Shown here: positions 1 through 8,133 of the stretch, one piece after another
How the letters are laid out: every line of letters begins with the position of its first letter
Numbering within the stretch: the stretch's first letter is position 1
NCBI GenBank assembly: GCA_946221035.1
Contig: CAMIME010000003.1
Coordinates: forward strand, 35,524-99,523
Reading direction: 5' to 3'
Length of the DNA: 64,000 nucleotides
Origin: an uncultured Campylobacter sp.
Lineage (GTDB): Bacteria > Actinomycetota > Actinomycetes > Mycobacteriales > Mycobacteriaceae
Translations under genes and position numbers: made by a program
The notes under the pieces: model-generated
Databases searched by the model: none
What the model saw: the letters and a program-made list of their open reading frames with translations, nothing else
Told to the model about the DNA's origin: nothing

Positions 1-351
1 GCCGAAGCACTCCGCGACCTCGTCGGGGGCGGCCTCGAGCTCGGCGGTGAGGATGCGCGAGGACGCCTCGACGCCCTGGGCGCGCATTTCCTCCGAAAAA
101 CTGGCCAGGTGCAGGCGGCTGACCAGCGGCGCTGGGGCGACGAACGTGCCCTTGCCGCGCACCCGGCGCAGCTTCCCGGCAGAGACCAGATCCCCGATCG
201 CCCGGCGGACCGTGATGCGGGAGACACCGTATTTTTCCTCCAATACGCGTTCGCCGGGCAGCGGGTCGCCCGGTGCGAGCTCGGTGGCGATCATGGTTTC
301 CAGCTCCGCGCGCAGCTGGGCGTGCTTGGGTACGGGGCCGTCAGTGATCAT
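1..351 (-). CDS. farR: GntR/HutC-family regulator, FarR-like, C-terminus beyond window
   Basis: This is a transcriptional regulator cut by the left edge of the window; the first 117 codons are visible. The N-terminal winged helix-turn-helix is clear: 'PKHAQLRAELETMI', 'PGERVLEEKYGVSRITVRRA' and the wing 'RVRGKGTFV' at about residues 8-75. The start of the UTRA-type effector domain ('RLHLASFSEEM') follows. It diverges from serS with 80 bp between start codons. In C. glutamicum the regulator at this position is FarR, a HutC-type regulator linked to amino acid biosynthesis; that identity is inferred from synteny. A TACACT hexamer ends 6 nt before the ATG, so the mRNA is probably leaderless. Confidence 0.8.
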   Translation of the reverse strand, partial: MITDGPVPKHAQLRAELETMIATELAPGDPLPGERVLEEKYGVSRITVRRAIGDLVSAGKLRRVRGKGTFVAPAPLVSRLHLASFSEEMRAQGVEASSRILTAELEAAPDEVAECFG

Positions 352-357
352 AGGGCC

Positions 358-431
358 AGTGTAGCGCGGTGGTTATCACCAGTTTGGTAATCGCGCTGCC
401 GGTGGCGGGGGACAAGGTAAGGTAAACAGCT
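358..431. promoter_or_regulatory. Divergent farR/serS promoter region with imperfect dyad
   Basis: Two -10-like hexamers face outward: TACACT on the minus strand (358-363) for the regulator, and TAAGGT on the plus strand (418-423), 8 nt before the serS GTG. Between them lies an imperfect inverted repeat, TTATCACCAGTTTGGTAA (373-390), placed where an autoregulating GntR protein could bind. The hexamers are seen in the sequence; the operator role is inferred. Confidence 0.4.
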
Positions 432-1688
432 GTGATTGATCTGAAGTTTGTGCGCGAACAGCCCGAGTTTGTCAAGCAGTCCCAGGTCGCCCGCGGGGAG
501 GATCCGGCGCTGGTGGACCAGCTCATCGCCGCCGACGAGGCCCGTCGCTCCGCCATCCAGGCCGCCGACGAGCTGCGCGGTGAGCAGAAGGCCTTCGGCA
601 AAAAGATCGGCCAGGCCACCCCGGAGGAGCGCCCCGCGCTGCTGCAGGGGTCCGACGAGCTCAAGGCGCGCGTGAAGGACGCGGAGGCGGCGCAGGCAGA
701 GGCCGAGGCCCGGGTGAGCGAACTGCAGTTCGCCATCCCCAACCCCATCGTCGGGGCGCCGGCAGGCGGGGAGGAGGACTTCGTGGTGCTTGAGCACGTG
801 GGCGAGGTCCCGGAGTTCGACTTCGAGGTCAAAGACCACCTTGACCTGGGGGAAGCCCTGGGCATCATCGACATGAAGCGCGGCACCAAGATCGGCGGCG
901 CGCGCTTCTACTACCTGGTGGGCGACGGCGCGTGGATGCAGCTGGGCATGCTCATGCTCGCCGCGCAGAAGGCGCGCGAGGCCGGCTTTGTGGTCACCAT
1001 CCCACCCGTGTTGGTGCGCCCCGAGATCATGAAGGGCACCGGCTTCCTCGACGCGCACGACGAGGAGATCTACTACCTCGAGCGCGACGACCTGTACCTG
1101 GTGGGCACCTCCGAGGTCGCGCTTGCGGGCCTGCACCAGGACGAGATCATCGACCTGTCCAACGGCCCGCTGCTCTACGCCGGCTGGTCCTCGTGCTTCC
1201 GCCGCGAAGCCGGTTCTTACGGCAAGGACACGAAGGGGATCTTGCGCGTCCACCAGTTCGACAAACTCGAGATGTTTGTCTACTGCAAGCCGGAAGACGC
1301 CGAAGAGATGCACCAGAAGCTGCTGGGACTGGAGCGCGAGATGCTCGCCGCCGTCGAGGTGCCGTACCGCATCATCGACGTCGCGGCCGGCGACCTGGGC
1401 TCCTCCGCGGCCCGCAAGTTCGACACCGAGGCGTGGGTGCCGTCGCAAAACACCTACCGCGAACTGACCTCCACCTCGAACTGCACTACCTTCCAGGCCC
1501 GCCGCCTGGCCACCCGTTACCGGGACGAGGACGGCAAGACCCAAATCGCCGCGACCCTCAACGGCACCCTGGCCACCACCCGCTGGCTCGTGGCCATCTT
1601 GGAGAATAACCAGCAGGCGGACGGCTCCGTGCGCGTGCCCGAGGCCCTTCGCCCGTGGGTGGGCAAGGACGTACTGAGCCCGCAATGA
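432..1688 (+). CDS. serS: Seryl-tRNA synthetase
   Basis: This class II aminoacyl-tRNA synthetase charges tRNA-Ser in the cytoplasm. The product is 418 aa, normal for the family. An N-terminal antiparallel coiled-coil arm (about 1-105) is followed by the catalytic core. It carries the TSEVAL serine/ATP region (226-231), motif 2 FRREAGSYGKDTKG (256-269) and motif 3 NGTLATTRWLVAILE (377-391). The start is GTG with no ribosome binding site; a TAAGGT hexamer 8 nt upstream points to a leaderless mRNA. The next gene overlaps it by an ATGA junction, so the two are translationally coupled. Confidence 0.97.
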   Translation: MIDLKFVREQPEFVKQSQVARGEDPALVDQLIAADEARRSAIQAADELRGEQKAFGKKIGQATPEERPALLQGSDELKARVKDAEAAQAEAEARVSELQFAIPNPIVGAPAGGEEDFVVLEHVGEVPEFDFEVKDHLDLGEALGIIDMKRGTKIGGARFYYLVGDGAWMQLGMLMLAAQKAREAGFVVTIPPVLVRPEIMKGTGFLDAHDEEIYYLERDDLYLVGTSEVALAGLHQDEIIDLSNGPLLYAGWSSCFRREAGSYGKDTKGILRVHQFDKLEMFVYCKPEDAEEMHQKLLGLEREMLAAVEVPYRIIDVAAGDLGSSAARKFDTEAWVPSQNTYRELTSTSNCTTFQARRLATRYRDEDGKTQIAATLNGTLATTRWLVAILENNQQADGSVRVPEALRPWVGKDVLSPQ

Positions 1689-2521
1689 CCATGAAGGTGA
1701 GGGGTTTTTCAGTCCCGATCACGTTTGAGCGCCTCGCTCCGCACCGCGAGGCGGCGGAGCGGCTGTACCAGTTCGCGGTGCGCGCAATCCGCCGGTTCAT
1801 CATCGCCGCGGGCTGGGACATCACGGTCTACGGCACCGAGCACGTCCCCGCAGACGGGCCGGCACTGATCGCCGGCAACCACACCGGCTACCCGGACTTC
1901 GCGTTGATGGGCGTCGGGCCCCACCTCCGGGGCGAGCGTCTGGTGCGCTTCATGGCCAAGCAGTCCGTGTTCGAGGTGCCGGTGCTGGGTTCGCTGCTGC
2001 GCACCATGCATCACGTCCCGGTCGATCGCGCCCGCGGCGGCACCGCCGTCGACGCCGCCGTGCGCGTGCTGGGCGAAGGCCAGCTCGTGGGCATCTTTCC
2101 CGAGGGCACCATCTCGCGCTCCTTCGAGCTCTCCCACTTCAAAACCGGCGCGGCGCGCATCGCGCACCAGGCAGACGTGCCGCTGATCCCCTGCGTCATC
2201 TGGGGCTCCCAGCGCGTATGGACGAAGGACCTGCCCAAACGCTGGCGCAAGGTGCCCATCATCATCCGCTACGGCGAGCCGGTCACGCTCACCGGCGATG
2301 CGGACGCGGACACCGCCGAGCTCAAGCGCCAAATGCAGATCCTGCTCGAGGAATCGCGCGCCGAATACGCCGCTCGCTACGGCGACGGTGCCGGCGAGGC
2401 CTGGATGCCGGTCGCTCTCGGCGGCACCGCCCCCACGATCGAGGAGGCGGACGAGCTCTACGCCCGCGAGCGCGCCGAGCGGGACGCCAAGAAAGCCCGC
2501 CGGAAGCGCAGGAAGCACTGA
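1685..2521 (+). CDS. PlsC-type 1-acylglycerol-3-phosphate acyltransferase
   Basis: This 278 aa protein belongs to the PlsC/LPLAT acyltransferases, which move an acyl chain onto a lysophospholipid-like acceptor at the inner membrane. The HX4D motif is NHTGYPD (65-71) and the second block is FPEGTISRS (138-146), followed by a 'PLIPCVIWG' segment. The tail is rich in Lys and Arg. I chose the ATG that overlaps the serS stop (ATGA); an upstream in-frame GTG inside serS is less likely. It forms an operon with serS and the HAD phosphatase. The exact acceptor cannot be read from the sequence. Confidence 0.88.
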   Translation: MTMKVRGFSVPITFERLAPHREAAERLYQFAVRAIRRFIIAAGWDITVYGTEHVPADGPALIAGNHTGYPDFALMGVGPHLRGERLVRFMAKQSVFEVPVLGSLLRTMHHVPVDRARGGTAVDAAVRVLGEGQLVGIFPEGTISRSFELSHFKTGAARIAHQADVPLIPCVIWGSQRVWTKDLPKRWRKVPIIIRYGEPVTLTGDADADTAELKRQMQILLEESRAEYAARYGDGAGEAWMPVALGGTAPTIEEADELYARERAERDAKKARRKRRKH

Positions 2522-2522
2522 C

Positions 2523-3362
2523 ATGCCCGCCCCGCGCCTCATCGTCTCCGACATCGACGGCACGTTCATCGACTCCGCCGGCCGCGTCTCCCCGCGCCTG
2601 CGCTCGGTGGTCGCCCGCGCAGTCGATGCAGGCGCGCACTTTTGCTTAGCGACGGGCCGGCCCCACCGGTGGCTCATCCCCATCCTCGAGCAGCTGCCAC
2701 TTACACCAGTGTGCGTCTGCGCCAACGGTGCCGTGGTCTACGACCCCGCAGAGGACCTTGTCGTGCACGCCTTCGAGCTGGCCCCCGATGCGATGGCGGA
2801 GGCAGTCGAGGCGGTGGAGCACGTCTTCACCCCGATTGCCCGAGAGCGTGGGATCACTTACGGCTACGGTGTGGAGCGCGTTGGTTCGTCCGCCCTCGAC
2901 CCGGAGGACGAATGCTTCCTGATCACCCCCACCTATAACCCGGATGCGTGGGATAGCCGGTTCGGTGTCGTCGATAAGCAAACGCTCGTGAGCGTTCCCG
3001 CCGCGAAGCTTTTGGTGCGCTGCCACGAGATGACGTCGGCGCAGATGTACGAGCTCATCGCGCCTATTATCGACGCCGACGTGGCGCACGTGACGTACTC
3101 CATGGACGAGGGGTTGATTGAGTTGTCGCGGCCCGGGGTGAACAAGGCCGCCGGCGTAGCGGTGCTGGCCGAGCGCTACGGGGTGGATGCGTCTGAGGCC
3201 ATCGCGTTCGGCGACATGCCCAACGACCTCGAGATGCTCGCCTGGGCCGGCACGGGCGTGGCCATGGCCAACGCCGCGCCGCTGCTCATCGCCGCCGCGG
3301 ACCATGTCACCGCCACCAACGACGAGTTCGGCGTGGCCATCGTGCTCGAGCAGTGGTTTTAG
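2523..3362 (+). CDS. HAD-superfamily (Cof-type) hydrolase
   Basis: This 279 aa protein is a Cof-type phosphatase of the haloacid dehalogenase superfamily. Motif I is DIDGT (10-14, the nucleophile and acid/base aspartates), motif II lies in ATGRP (43-47) and motif IV is the GDMPNDLEM segment near residue 225. A C2-type cap lies between motifs II and III. The start follows the acyltransferase stop by one base, so the three genes serS, plsC and this one look co-transcribed. Possible substrates are phosphosugars or phospho-cofactors; none can be assigned. Its stop codon directly abuts the convergent gene that follows. Confidence 0.85.
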   Translation: MPAPRLIVSDIDGTFIDSAGRVSPRLRSVVARAVDAGAHFCLATGRPHRWLIPILEQLPLTPVCVCANGAVVYDPAEDLVVHAFELAPDAMAEAVEAVEHVFTPIARERGITYGYGVERVGSSALDPEDECFLITPTYNPDAWDSRFGVVDKQTLVSVPAAKLLVRCHEMTSAQMYELIAPIIDADVAHVTYSMDEGLIELSRPGVNKAAGVAVLAERYGVDASEAIAFGDMPNDLEMLAWAGTGVAMANAAPLLIAAADHVTATNDEFGVAIVLEQWF

Positions 3363-4241
3363 TTAGCGTCCGATCCGGGTGAGAAACTCGCGGTACGTTT
3401 CTTCGCTGCGGTTAGGCAACACCCTGGTGCCGGGGTTGAGGTCGATGGCCAACTGCACATGTTCGATGAACTGCTCATTCCGCTCGTGCCAGCTGGTTCG
3501 AAGCACTATCGCGCCACGCTTTTGCAGTTCCACCTCGCGATGACGTTCGAGCAACGTTTTGTCGACAGCATCTCCGTAGGTGCCATCTTTTTTCACCAGA
3601 CCGTCGGCTTCGATAGCGATAAAACCGTTAATCAAAATGTCTACCCATGCGAGTCCTGGCCCGCCGTCCTCGTTCGCTATGAAAAACCCGATCTGATACT
3701 CCATCGTTACCACGCCGCGCAACTGCCCCTTCTGTATTGCGCGCAGGAGCGCATCGCGTTTGAGGGTCTCCAGCGGGCTGAAAGACAGGCCGCCCGAGTA
3801 CTGAATGAGCTCGCGGAAACCCCGGATCCCCCTCCCGCTAGGTAAAGCCTGAGATTGATCCAGCAGCGTGGCGGCGGTGAGGTCGAATTGGGCCCGCGCA
3901 GACTCAATCTGCACTAACGCCTCCGTCCGGCCGTAATACCGGTATGAGTCGTACAAGCACCGGATGCCGGTGGCGACCCGGATGCCCATGCACTGCAAGA
4001 TCGAGTCCTCCCCCAGACTCCCGCTGCGGTAGACCCGATCACTGAACGTTCTGTGTGACCCCCACGACTTTGAACTTCCCGGTATCACCAGGTCAACCTG
4101 TTCCACCCAGCGATAGGTTGCGATGTCCCAGAGCCTGCTTCCCGCCGGGCCTGTGACCACCGCTTTGCGGGTGGTGGCTGCAACCTCTCGAATCAACTCG
4201 ATTTCTCTGCGACGCCGCGCCGCTGTGTCATTCCCGCCCAT
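3363..4241 (-). CDS. Orphan protein with DUF559/Vsr-like nuclease fold
   Basis: This 292 aa protein has no certain function. The C-terminal part (about 190-270) has the layout of a DUF559/Vsr-like PD-(D/E)XK domain: 'WVDILINGFIAIEADGLVKK', an Arg/Glu-rich helix, then 'GAIVLRTSW'. The N-terminal half resembles proteins annotated as AbiEi-like or hypothetical, with a basic start (AARRRREIELI). It stands alone between two rightward units and converges on the HAD gene with no gap. No AbiEii-type toxin lies next to it. A house-keeping or defence role is open. Confidence 0.65.
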   Translation of the reverse strand: MGGNDTAARRRREIELIREVAATTRKAVVTGPAGSRLWDIATYRWVEQVDLVIPGSSKSWGSHRTFSDRVYRSGSLGEDSILQCMGIRVATGIRCLYDSYRYYGRTEALVQIESARAQFDLTAATLLDQSQALPSGRGIRGFRELIQYSGGLSFSPLETLKRDALLRAIQKGQLRGVVTMEYQIGFFIANEDGGPGLAWVDILINGFIAIEADGLVKKDGTYGDAVDKTLLERHREVELQKRGAIVLRTSWHERNEQFIEHVQLAIDLNPGTRVLPNRSEETYREFLTRIGR

Positions 4242-4334
4242 GCCCCAATCATGGCCAATCGCCTAAGCATGGTAAAGGGCCTGTGGATAAACCCGCCCGC
4301 CACCGGGGTCTGGCTGTGGATAAGGTGCCACGGA

Positions 4335-4375
4335 ATCGAGGTCTACATCTCGAGCGCCCCAATGTAGACCTCGAT
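4335..4375. repeat. Inverted repeat pair 1 upstream of glpK
   Basis: ATCGAGGTCTACAT (4335-4348) is followed after 13 nt by its exact reverse complement ATGTAGACCTCGAT (4362-4375). It can form a 14-bp stem in DNA or RNA. It lies in the divergent region between the nuclease-like gene and glpK. Confidence 0.8.
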
Positions 4376-4430
4376 GACATGTATAGACACGCGACCTGGT
4401 CCTTTACGGCGGGATCCTCTCAGTTTCCGC

Positions 4431-4471
4431 ATCGAGGTCTACATTGCCGGCCGGTCAAAGTAGACCTCGAT
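4431..4471. repeat. Inverted repeat pair 2 upstream of glpK
   Basis: This is a second copy of the same arrangement: ATCGAGGTCTACAT (4431-4444), a 13-nt spacer, then AAGTAGACCTCGAT (4458-4471), with one mismatch in the 14-bp arm. It starts 96 bp after pair 1. The two spacers differ in sequence but not in length, which suggests two sites for the same dimeric protein. Neither has a U-run, so a terminator is less likely. Confidence 0.8.
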
Positions 4472-4493
4472 GCGCTGGTTCCCGAAAGCTCCC

Positions 4494-4513
4494 GCTTACC
4501 GACGACCTCCGGC
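4494..4513 (+). repeat. Dispersed GCTTATCGACG element, copy upstream of glpK
   Basis: GCTTACCGACG followed by ACCTCCGGC is an extended copy of the element found throughout the window, with one change in the 11-bp core. It ends about 14 bp before the glpK -10 hexamer and so overlaps the -35 area. Confidence 0.7.
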
Positions 4514-4540
4514 CCCCACCCAAACCGTAAACTCACGCGC

Positions 4541-6001
4541 ATGGCGTTGATTGCGGCGATTGATCAGGGGACGACCTCGACGCGTGTCTACATCGTGGAC
4601 ACGGACGGCAAGGTGGCAGCCAAGTCGCAGTACGAACACACGCAGCACATGCCGCAGAAGGGGTGGGTGGAGCACGACCCGGTGGAAATCTGGCGCAACA
4701 CGCGCCGGGCGCTGAGCGAGGCGATGGCGAAGGAGGACATCAGCGAAAGCGACATCGCCGCCCTCGGGGTAACCAACCAGCGGGAAACGGCAGTGATCTG
4801 GGAAAAGAGGACGGGCCGGCCGATCTACAACGCCATCGTGTGGCAGGACACCCGCACGAACCACGAGGGGGACCCCACGCGGTATTTACGCAAGACCGGG
4901 CTGCTCCACAACTCCTACCCGTCGGCACCGAAGTGGGCGTGGATCCTGGACAACGTGCCGGGGGCCAGGGAGAGGGCGGAGAAGGGGGAGCTGCTTGCCG
5001 GGACGATCGATACTTGGTTGATCTGGAACCTCACCGGCGGGTCGAAGGAGCCGGAGCAGGCGCTGCACGTGACCGATGTGACGAACGCCAGCCGCACCCT
5101 GCTCATGGACCTTGACACCCTGGACTGGGACGACGAGCTGTGCGCCGAGCTCAACGTGCCGCGGGCCGTGCTGCCGCAGATCCGCCCGTCGGTGGGCAGC
5201 TTTGGCAAGATCCGCCGGCGCGGCCCGCTGGCCGGGGTTCCCATCAGCGGGGTGTTGGGGGACCAGCAGGCTGCGTTGTTCGGCCAGCGCGGCCTGCACG
5301 AAAACGACGCCAAGATGACGTACGGCACCGGCCTGTTCCTGCTGCAGAACACGGGCACGACGCCCCGGTTCAGCGAGAACGGAATGCTGACTACGGTCGC
5401 ATACCAGGTGGAGGGCCAGGCCCCCATGTACGCGCAGGAGGGGTCGGTGGCGGTCGGCGGCAGCTTGATTCAGTGGCTGCGCGATCAGCTGGGGATACTC
5501 ACAACGGCCGCCGAGTCGGAGGAGCTCGCTACCCAAGTCCCCGACAGCGGCGGGGTGGTCATCGTGCCGGCATTTTCTGGGCTCTTCGCCCCCAGGTGGC
5601 GGCCGGATGCGCGGGGTGTGATCGTGGGGTTGACCAGGTTCGTCGATAAGCGGCATATTGCTCGGGCCGCGCTGGAAGCGACGTGCCTGCAGGCGCGCGA
5701 GGTGGTGTGCGCGATGGGTGGGCGCCCGAGCGCGCTGATGGTTGACGGCGGCATGACGCGAAACAACCTGCTCATGCAGATGCAGGCCGACATCCTGGGG
5801 TTGAGCGTGGAGCGGCCGGCGAACATCGAGACGACGGTGATGGGCGCCGCTTCCGCGGCAGCCATGGGCATTTCGCTTATCGACGAACCACTGTCCCTCG
5901 GACCCACCACCCGCTGGGAAAACGCAATGGCCGGCCCCGAGCGGGACCGGCTGGTCGCTGCCTGGGAGGACGCGGTGGCGCGCTCCTACGGTTTGGCCTA
6001 G
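4541..6001 (+). CDS. glpK: Glycerol kinase
   Basis: This FGGY-family kinase phosphorylates glycerol to glycerol-3-phosphate with ATP. The product is 486 aa, slightly short of the usual 500. Visible motifs are DQGTTSTR near the N-terminus (phosphate loop), 'IVWQDTRT', 'GTIDTWLIWNLTGG', 'GDQQAALFGQ' and 'MTYGTGLFLL'. The start is the ATG preceded 7 nt earlier by TAAACT, giving a leaderless mRNA; longer in-frame extensions run through the inverted repeats and are not credible. The gene stands alone and its stop faces the PGRP gene with a 3-bp gap. Glycerol-3-phosphate feeds phospholipid synthesis. Confidence 0.93.
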   Translation: MALIAAIDQGTTSTRVYIVDTDGKVAAKSQYEHTQHMPQKGWVEHDPVEIWRNTRRALSEAMAKEDISESDIAALGVTNQRETAVIWEKRTGRPIYNAIVWQDTRTNHEGDPTRYLRKTGLLHNSYPSAPKWAWILDNVPGARERAEKGELLAGTIDTWLIWNLTGGSKEPEQALHVTDVTNASRTLLMDLDTLDWDDELCAELNVPRAVLPQIRPSVGSFGKIRRRGPLAGVPISGVLGDQQAALFGQRGLHENDAKMTYGTGLFLLQNTGTTPRFSENGMLTTVAYQVEGQAPMYAQEGSVAVGGSLIQWLRDQLGILTTAAESEELATQVPDSGGVVIVPAFSGLFAPRWRPDARGVIVGLTRFVDKRHIARAALEATCLQAREVVCAMGGRPSALMVDGGMTRNNLLMQMQADILGLSVERPANIETTVMGAASAAAMGISLIDEPLSLGPTTRWENAMAGPERDRLVAAWEDAVARSYGLA

Positions 6002-6004
6002 CTT

Positions 6005-8002
6005 CTAGCGCACGTTGATGTTGACCGCGTTGGTGGTCGGGTTGTACACGATCGAGCCGCCTTCGAAGTCCACCCGCACGTTGTCGGTGGCGGGGGAGTA
6101 CTGGTTGGAAATCGGCATGCCCAGTGGGCCGGCGTCCAGGCCCTGCTGGAGCCACGCCTCGGCGATCTTGCCCACGAGGGTGAAGATCTGCCCCTTGGCG
6201 TCGCGCGCCGCGACGCCGCCGGAGTAAAGGGCGACCGCCGGGCCGGTAGGCCCGCCAACACCCGCGACGAGCTTGCCCAGCGTCGGCTCAAGGGTGTACC
6301 AGATCGATGCCGCGTTGGAGGAGCCGAACGCGTCGAGCGCCGGGCCCACCGCGGGGCTGATCTGCTTGGACACCTTCGCCGCGTCCTGGAGGGTGAAGCC
6401 CGGTGCGAGCTCCACGCCGCCGACGTTCTTCAGCCCCGGCATGATGCCCTGGGAGGCGATGAACAGCAGGAGGACGCCGATTGCGGTACCAGCTACGGCG
6501 GCGATGGCCACCGGATCGCCGGAGGAGAGCTTCTCCAGGGAGCGCTCCGCGGAGCCCGAGGTGGAGCCGTCGCCCGAGCCGCGGACCACGGTGGTCACGG
6601 TGCCGTCCGGGTTGACGGTGGTCTCAGACTTCGAGCTCAGTGTCGACGACAGGTCCTCGGCCGCGAGGACCACGTCCGCGGCTGCGGAGCCGGTGCCGTC
6701 GTTGGCTGCGTTGGCCGGGTTGGCGGGGTTGGCTGTGTTGGCTGGGTTGGTGGTTGTCGTGGTGTTGCCGGCGCCGGCGCGGTCGCCCGCCTTGAGCGTC
6801 TTGTACTTCGCGGCCGCGACGGAGCGGATCTGGCCCATCTTGGCGTAGAGGTTGTCGCCGGGGCAGTCGTTGTAGTGGAAGTCGCGGTGCGCGTTGATGT
6901 TGGGGAACAGCCCACCCTGGCCCGCGGCGTACTTGGAACCCCGGAAGTTGCCCTCGGCGTAGTGGTAGCTCGACCCCAGCGGGTCGAAGCCTGCCACGGC
7001 CGCCTTCCAGCCGATGATTTCGCCCATGGCCTGAAGCGACTGGCGCGTCGGCGTGGCCTCCATGTAGTTGCCCAGCATGGACACGCCCCAGGTGTTCTGG
7101 TTGAAGGAACCCACGTGCGCGCCCTGCGGGCCACGGTCGAGTCCGCCGGCGTGGCCCTCGTAGATGTTGCCGTACTTGTCCACCAGCGCGTGGTAGCCGA
7201 TGTCGCCCCAGCCCAGGTTATTCGTGTGGTAGTTCCAGATGCCGCGGACGATACCCGGGGCCTGCGCCTCGGTGTAGTCGTTCGAGCCGGCGGTGTGGTG
7301 CACCGTCGCCGTGGTGGTGGGCTCGGTGTAGTACGGCGAATTGGACCGACCGGCGCCCCACTGTGCGCGAGTGATCACCTTCGGCATGCCCCAGGTGTAG
7401 CTGTCGGCGACCGGGGCGATGCCGCCCTCGACGGTGCCCACTCCGCCGTCGAGGAACACGGCCTGCAGGTCGCGCGCGGTGGTGGGGGCGGTGGAGACGG
7501 TGCGCCCGCCCTCAAGCATGTCCACGTTGCCGGTGGAGACCTGGACGCGGTGGGTTGAACCGACGAAGATCGGCTCGGTGCCAAACGTGGTGGCACCGGC
7601 CGGCGGGAGGGCCTGGTCCATCTCCATCCACTCGCTCCAGGAGCCGTCCGCCTGTTGCGCGCGGACGAACGCGGCGATGTCGCGGTCGCCGGTCCAGGTC
7701 AGACCGATCATGGAGAACTCGCGTTCGCGCGTGAACTCCTTGACCACGCGGCGGACCTCGACATCCTCGCCGCCCTGCGTGCGGATGGCTGCGTCGGGGA
7801 CGTCCATGTTCGCACCTGAGGCGAAGGATTCGGTGGCGGAGTACACCTCGGGCGCGGGAGCGCCGATGGACTGTACTGGCACGATCCGGCCGCCGGTGGC
7901 CACCAGCGCGATCACGATGAGGGCCGACACGACCGCGGAGGCGAGCACCGCCGGGGCGACCCGCACCGCGCGTGCCGGCTGTAGCTGACGTCGCTGTTTC
8001 AC
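6005..8002 (-). CDS. Secreted PGRP/amidase-2 domain envelope protein with LGFP-like tail
   Basis: This 665 aa protein has an N-terminal membrane or signal segment (about 14-37). A PGRP/amidase-2 domain follows (about 215-390) with the zinc-ligand type segments 'TVHHTAGSNDYT' and 'HRDFHYNDCPGD'. Then comes an Asn/Thr/Ala-rich linker, a possible second hydrophobic segment ('AVAGTAIGVLLLFIASQG') and a C-terminal LGFP-like unit ('GPLGMPISNQYS', 'DFEGGSIVYNP'). LGFP units are thought to bind the cell wall. It probably cleaves or binds peptidoglycan outside the membrane. The GTG start has AGGAG 7 nt upstream and a TACACT -10 at 8047-8052. It diverges from glf. Confidence 0.85.
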   Translation of the reverse strand: MKQRRQLQPARAVRVAPAVLASAVVSALIVIALVATGGRIVPVQSIGAPAPEVYSATESFASGANMDVPDAAIRTQGGEDVEVRRVVKEFTREREFSMIGLTWTGDRDIAAFVRAQQADGSWSEWMEMDQALPPAGATTFGTEPIFVGSTHRVQVSTGNVDMLEGGRTVSTAPTTARDLQAVFLDGGVGTVEGGIAPVADSYTWGMPKVITRAQWGAGRSNSPYYTEPTTTATVHHTAGSNDYTEAQAPGIVRGIWNYHTNNLGWGDIGYHALVDKYGNIYEGHAGGLDRGPQGAHVGSFNQNTWGVSMLGNYMEATPTRQSLQAMGEIIGWKAAVAGFDPLGSSYHYAEGNFRGSKYAAGQGGLFPNINAHRDFHYNDCPGDNLYAKMGQIRSVAAAKYKTLKAGDRAGAGNTTTTTNPANTANPANPANAANDGTGSAAADVVLAAEDLSSTLSSKSETTVNPDGTVTTVVRGSGDGSTSGSAERSLEKLSSGDPVAIAAVAGTAIGVLLLFIASQGIMPGLKNVGGVELAPGFTLQDAAKVSKQISPAVGPALDAFGSSNAASIWYTLEPTLGKLVAGVGGPTGPAVALYSGGVAARDAKGQIFTLVGKIAEAWLQQGLDAGPLGMPISNQYSPATDNVRVDFEGGSIVYNPTTNAVNINVR

Positions 8003-8066
8003 GGTGTAACTCCTGTGATTTGAGTGGCAAAAGTGAATCAGTGCGCAGTGTAGTGCAATTTAAAGT

Positions 8067-8083
8067 CTCAAGAAAGACTTGAG
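8067..8083. promoter_or_regulatory. Perfect inverted repeat between PGRP gene and glf
   Basis: CTCAAGAAAGACTTGAG has 6-bp arms (CTCAAG/CTTGAG) around 5 nt. It lies in a longer sequence (8060-8091) that recurs with few changes at 25083-25114 before the cop1-type gene. It overlaps the -35 area of the leftward PGRP promoter and sits about 50 bp before glf, so it may be an operator shared by envelope genes. Confidence 0.55.
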
Positions 8084-8102
8084 GTTTGTGGGGCGTGTCG
8101 CG

Positions 8103-8124
8103 CCGGAGGTCGTCGATAAGCAAT
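8103..8124 (-). repeat. Dispersed GCTTATCGACG element, full-length copy before glf
   Basis: Read on the minus strand this is ATTGCTTATCGACG followed by ACCTCCGG, one of the longest matches to the dispersed element. It lies only 10 bp before the glf start codon. Confidence 0.75.
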
Positions 8125-8133
8125 TGTGCGAAA

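Noticed and set aside
2644..2654. GCTTAGCGACG in the HAD phosphatase gene as a dispersed-element copy
   Set aside because: These codons encode the conserved LATGR motif II, so the match may be due to the protein; it was not counted.
4283..4540. A longer glpK start at 4283
   Set aside because: The extension would translate the two inverted repeats and has no kinase homology; the ATG at 4541 starts the conserved N-terminus.
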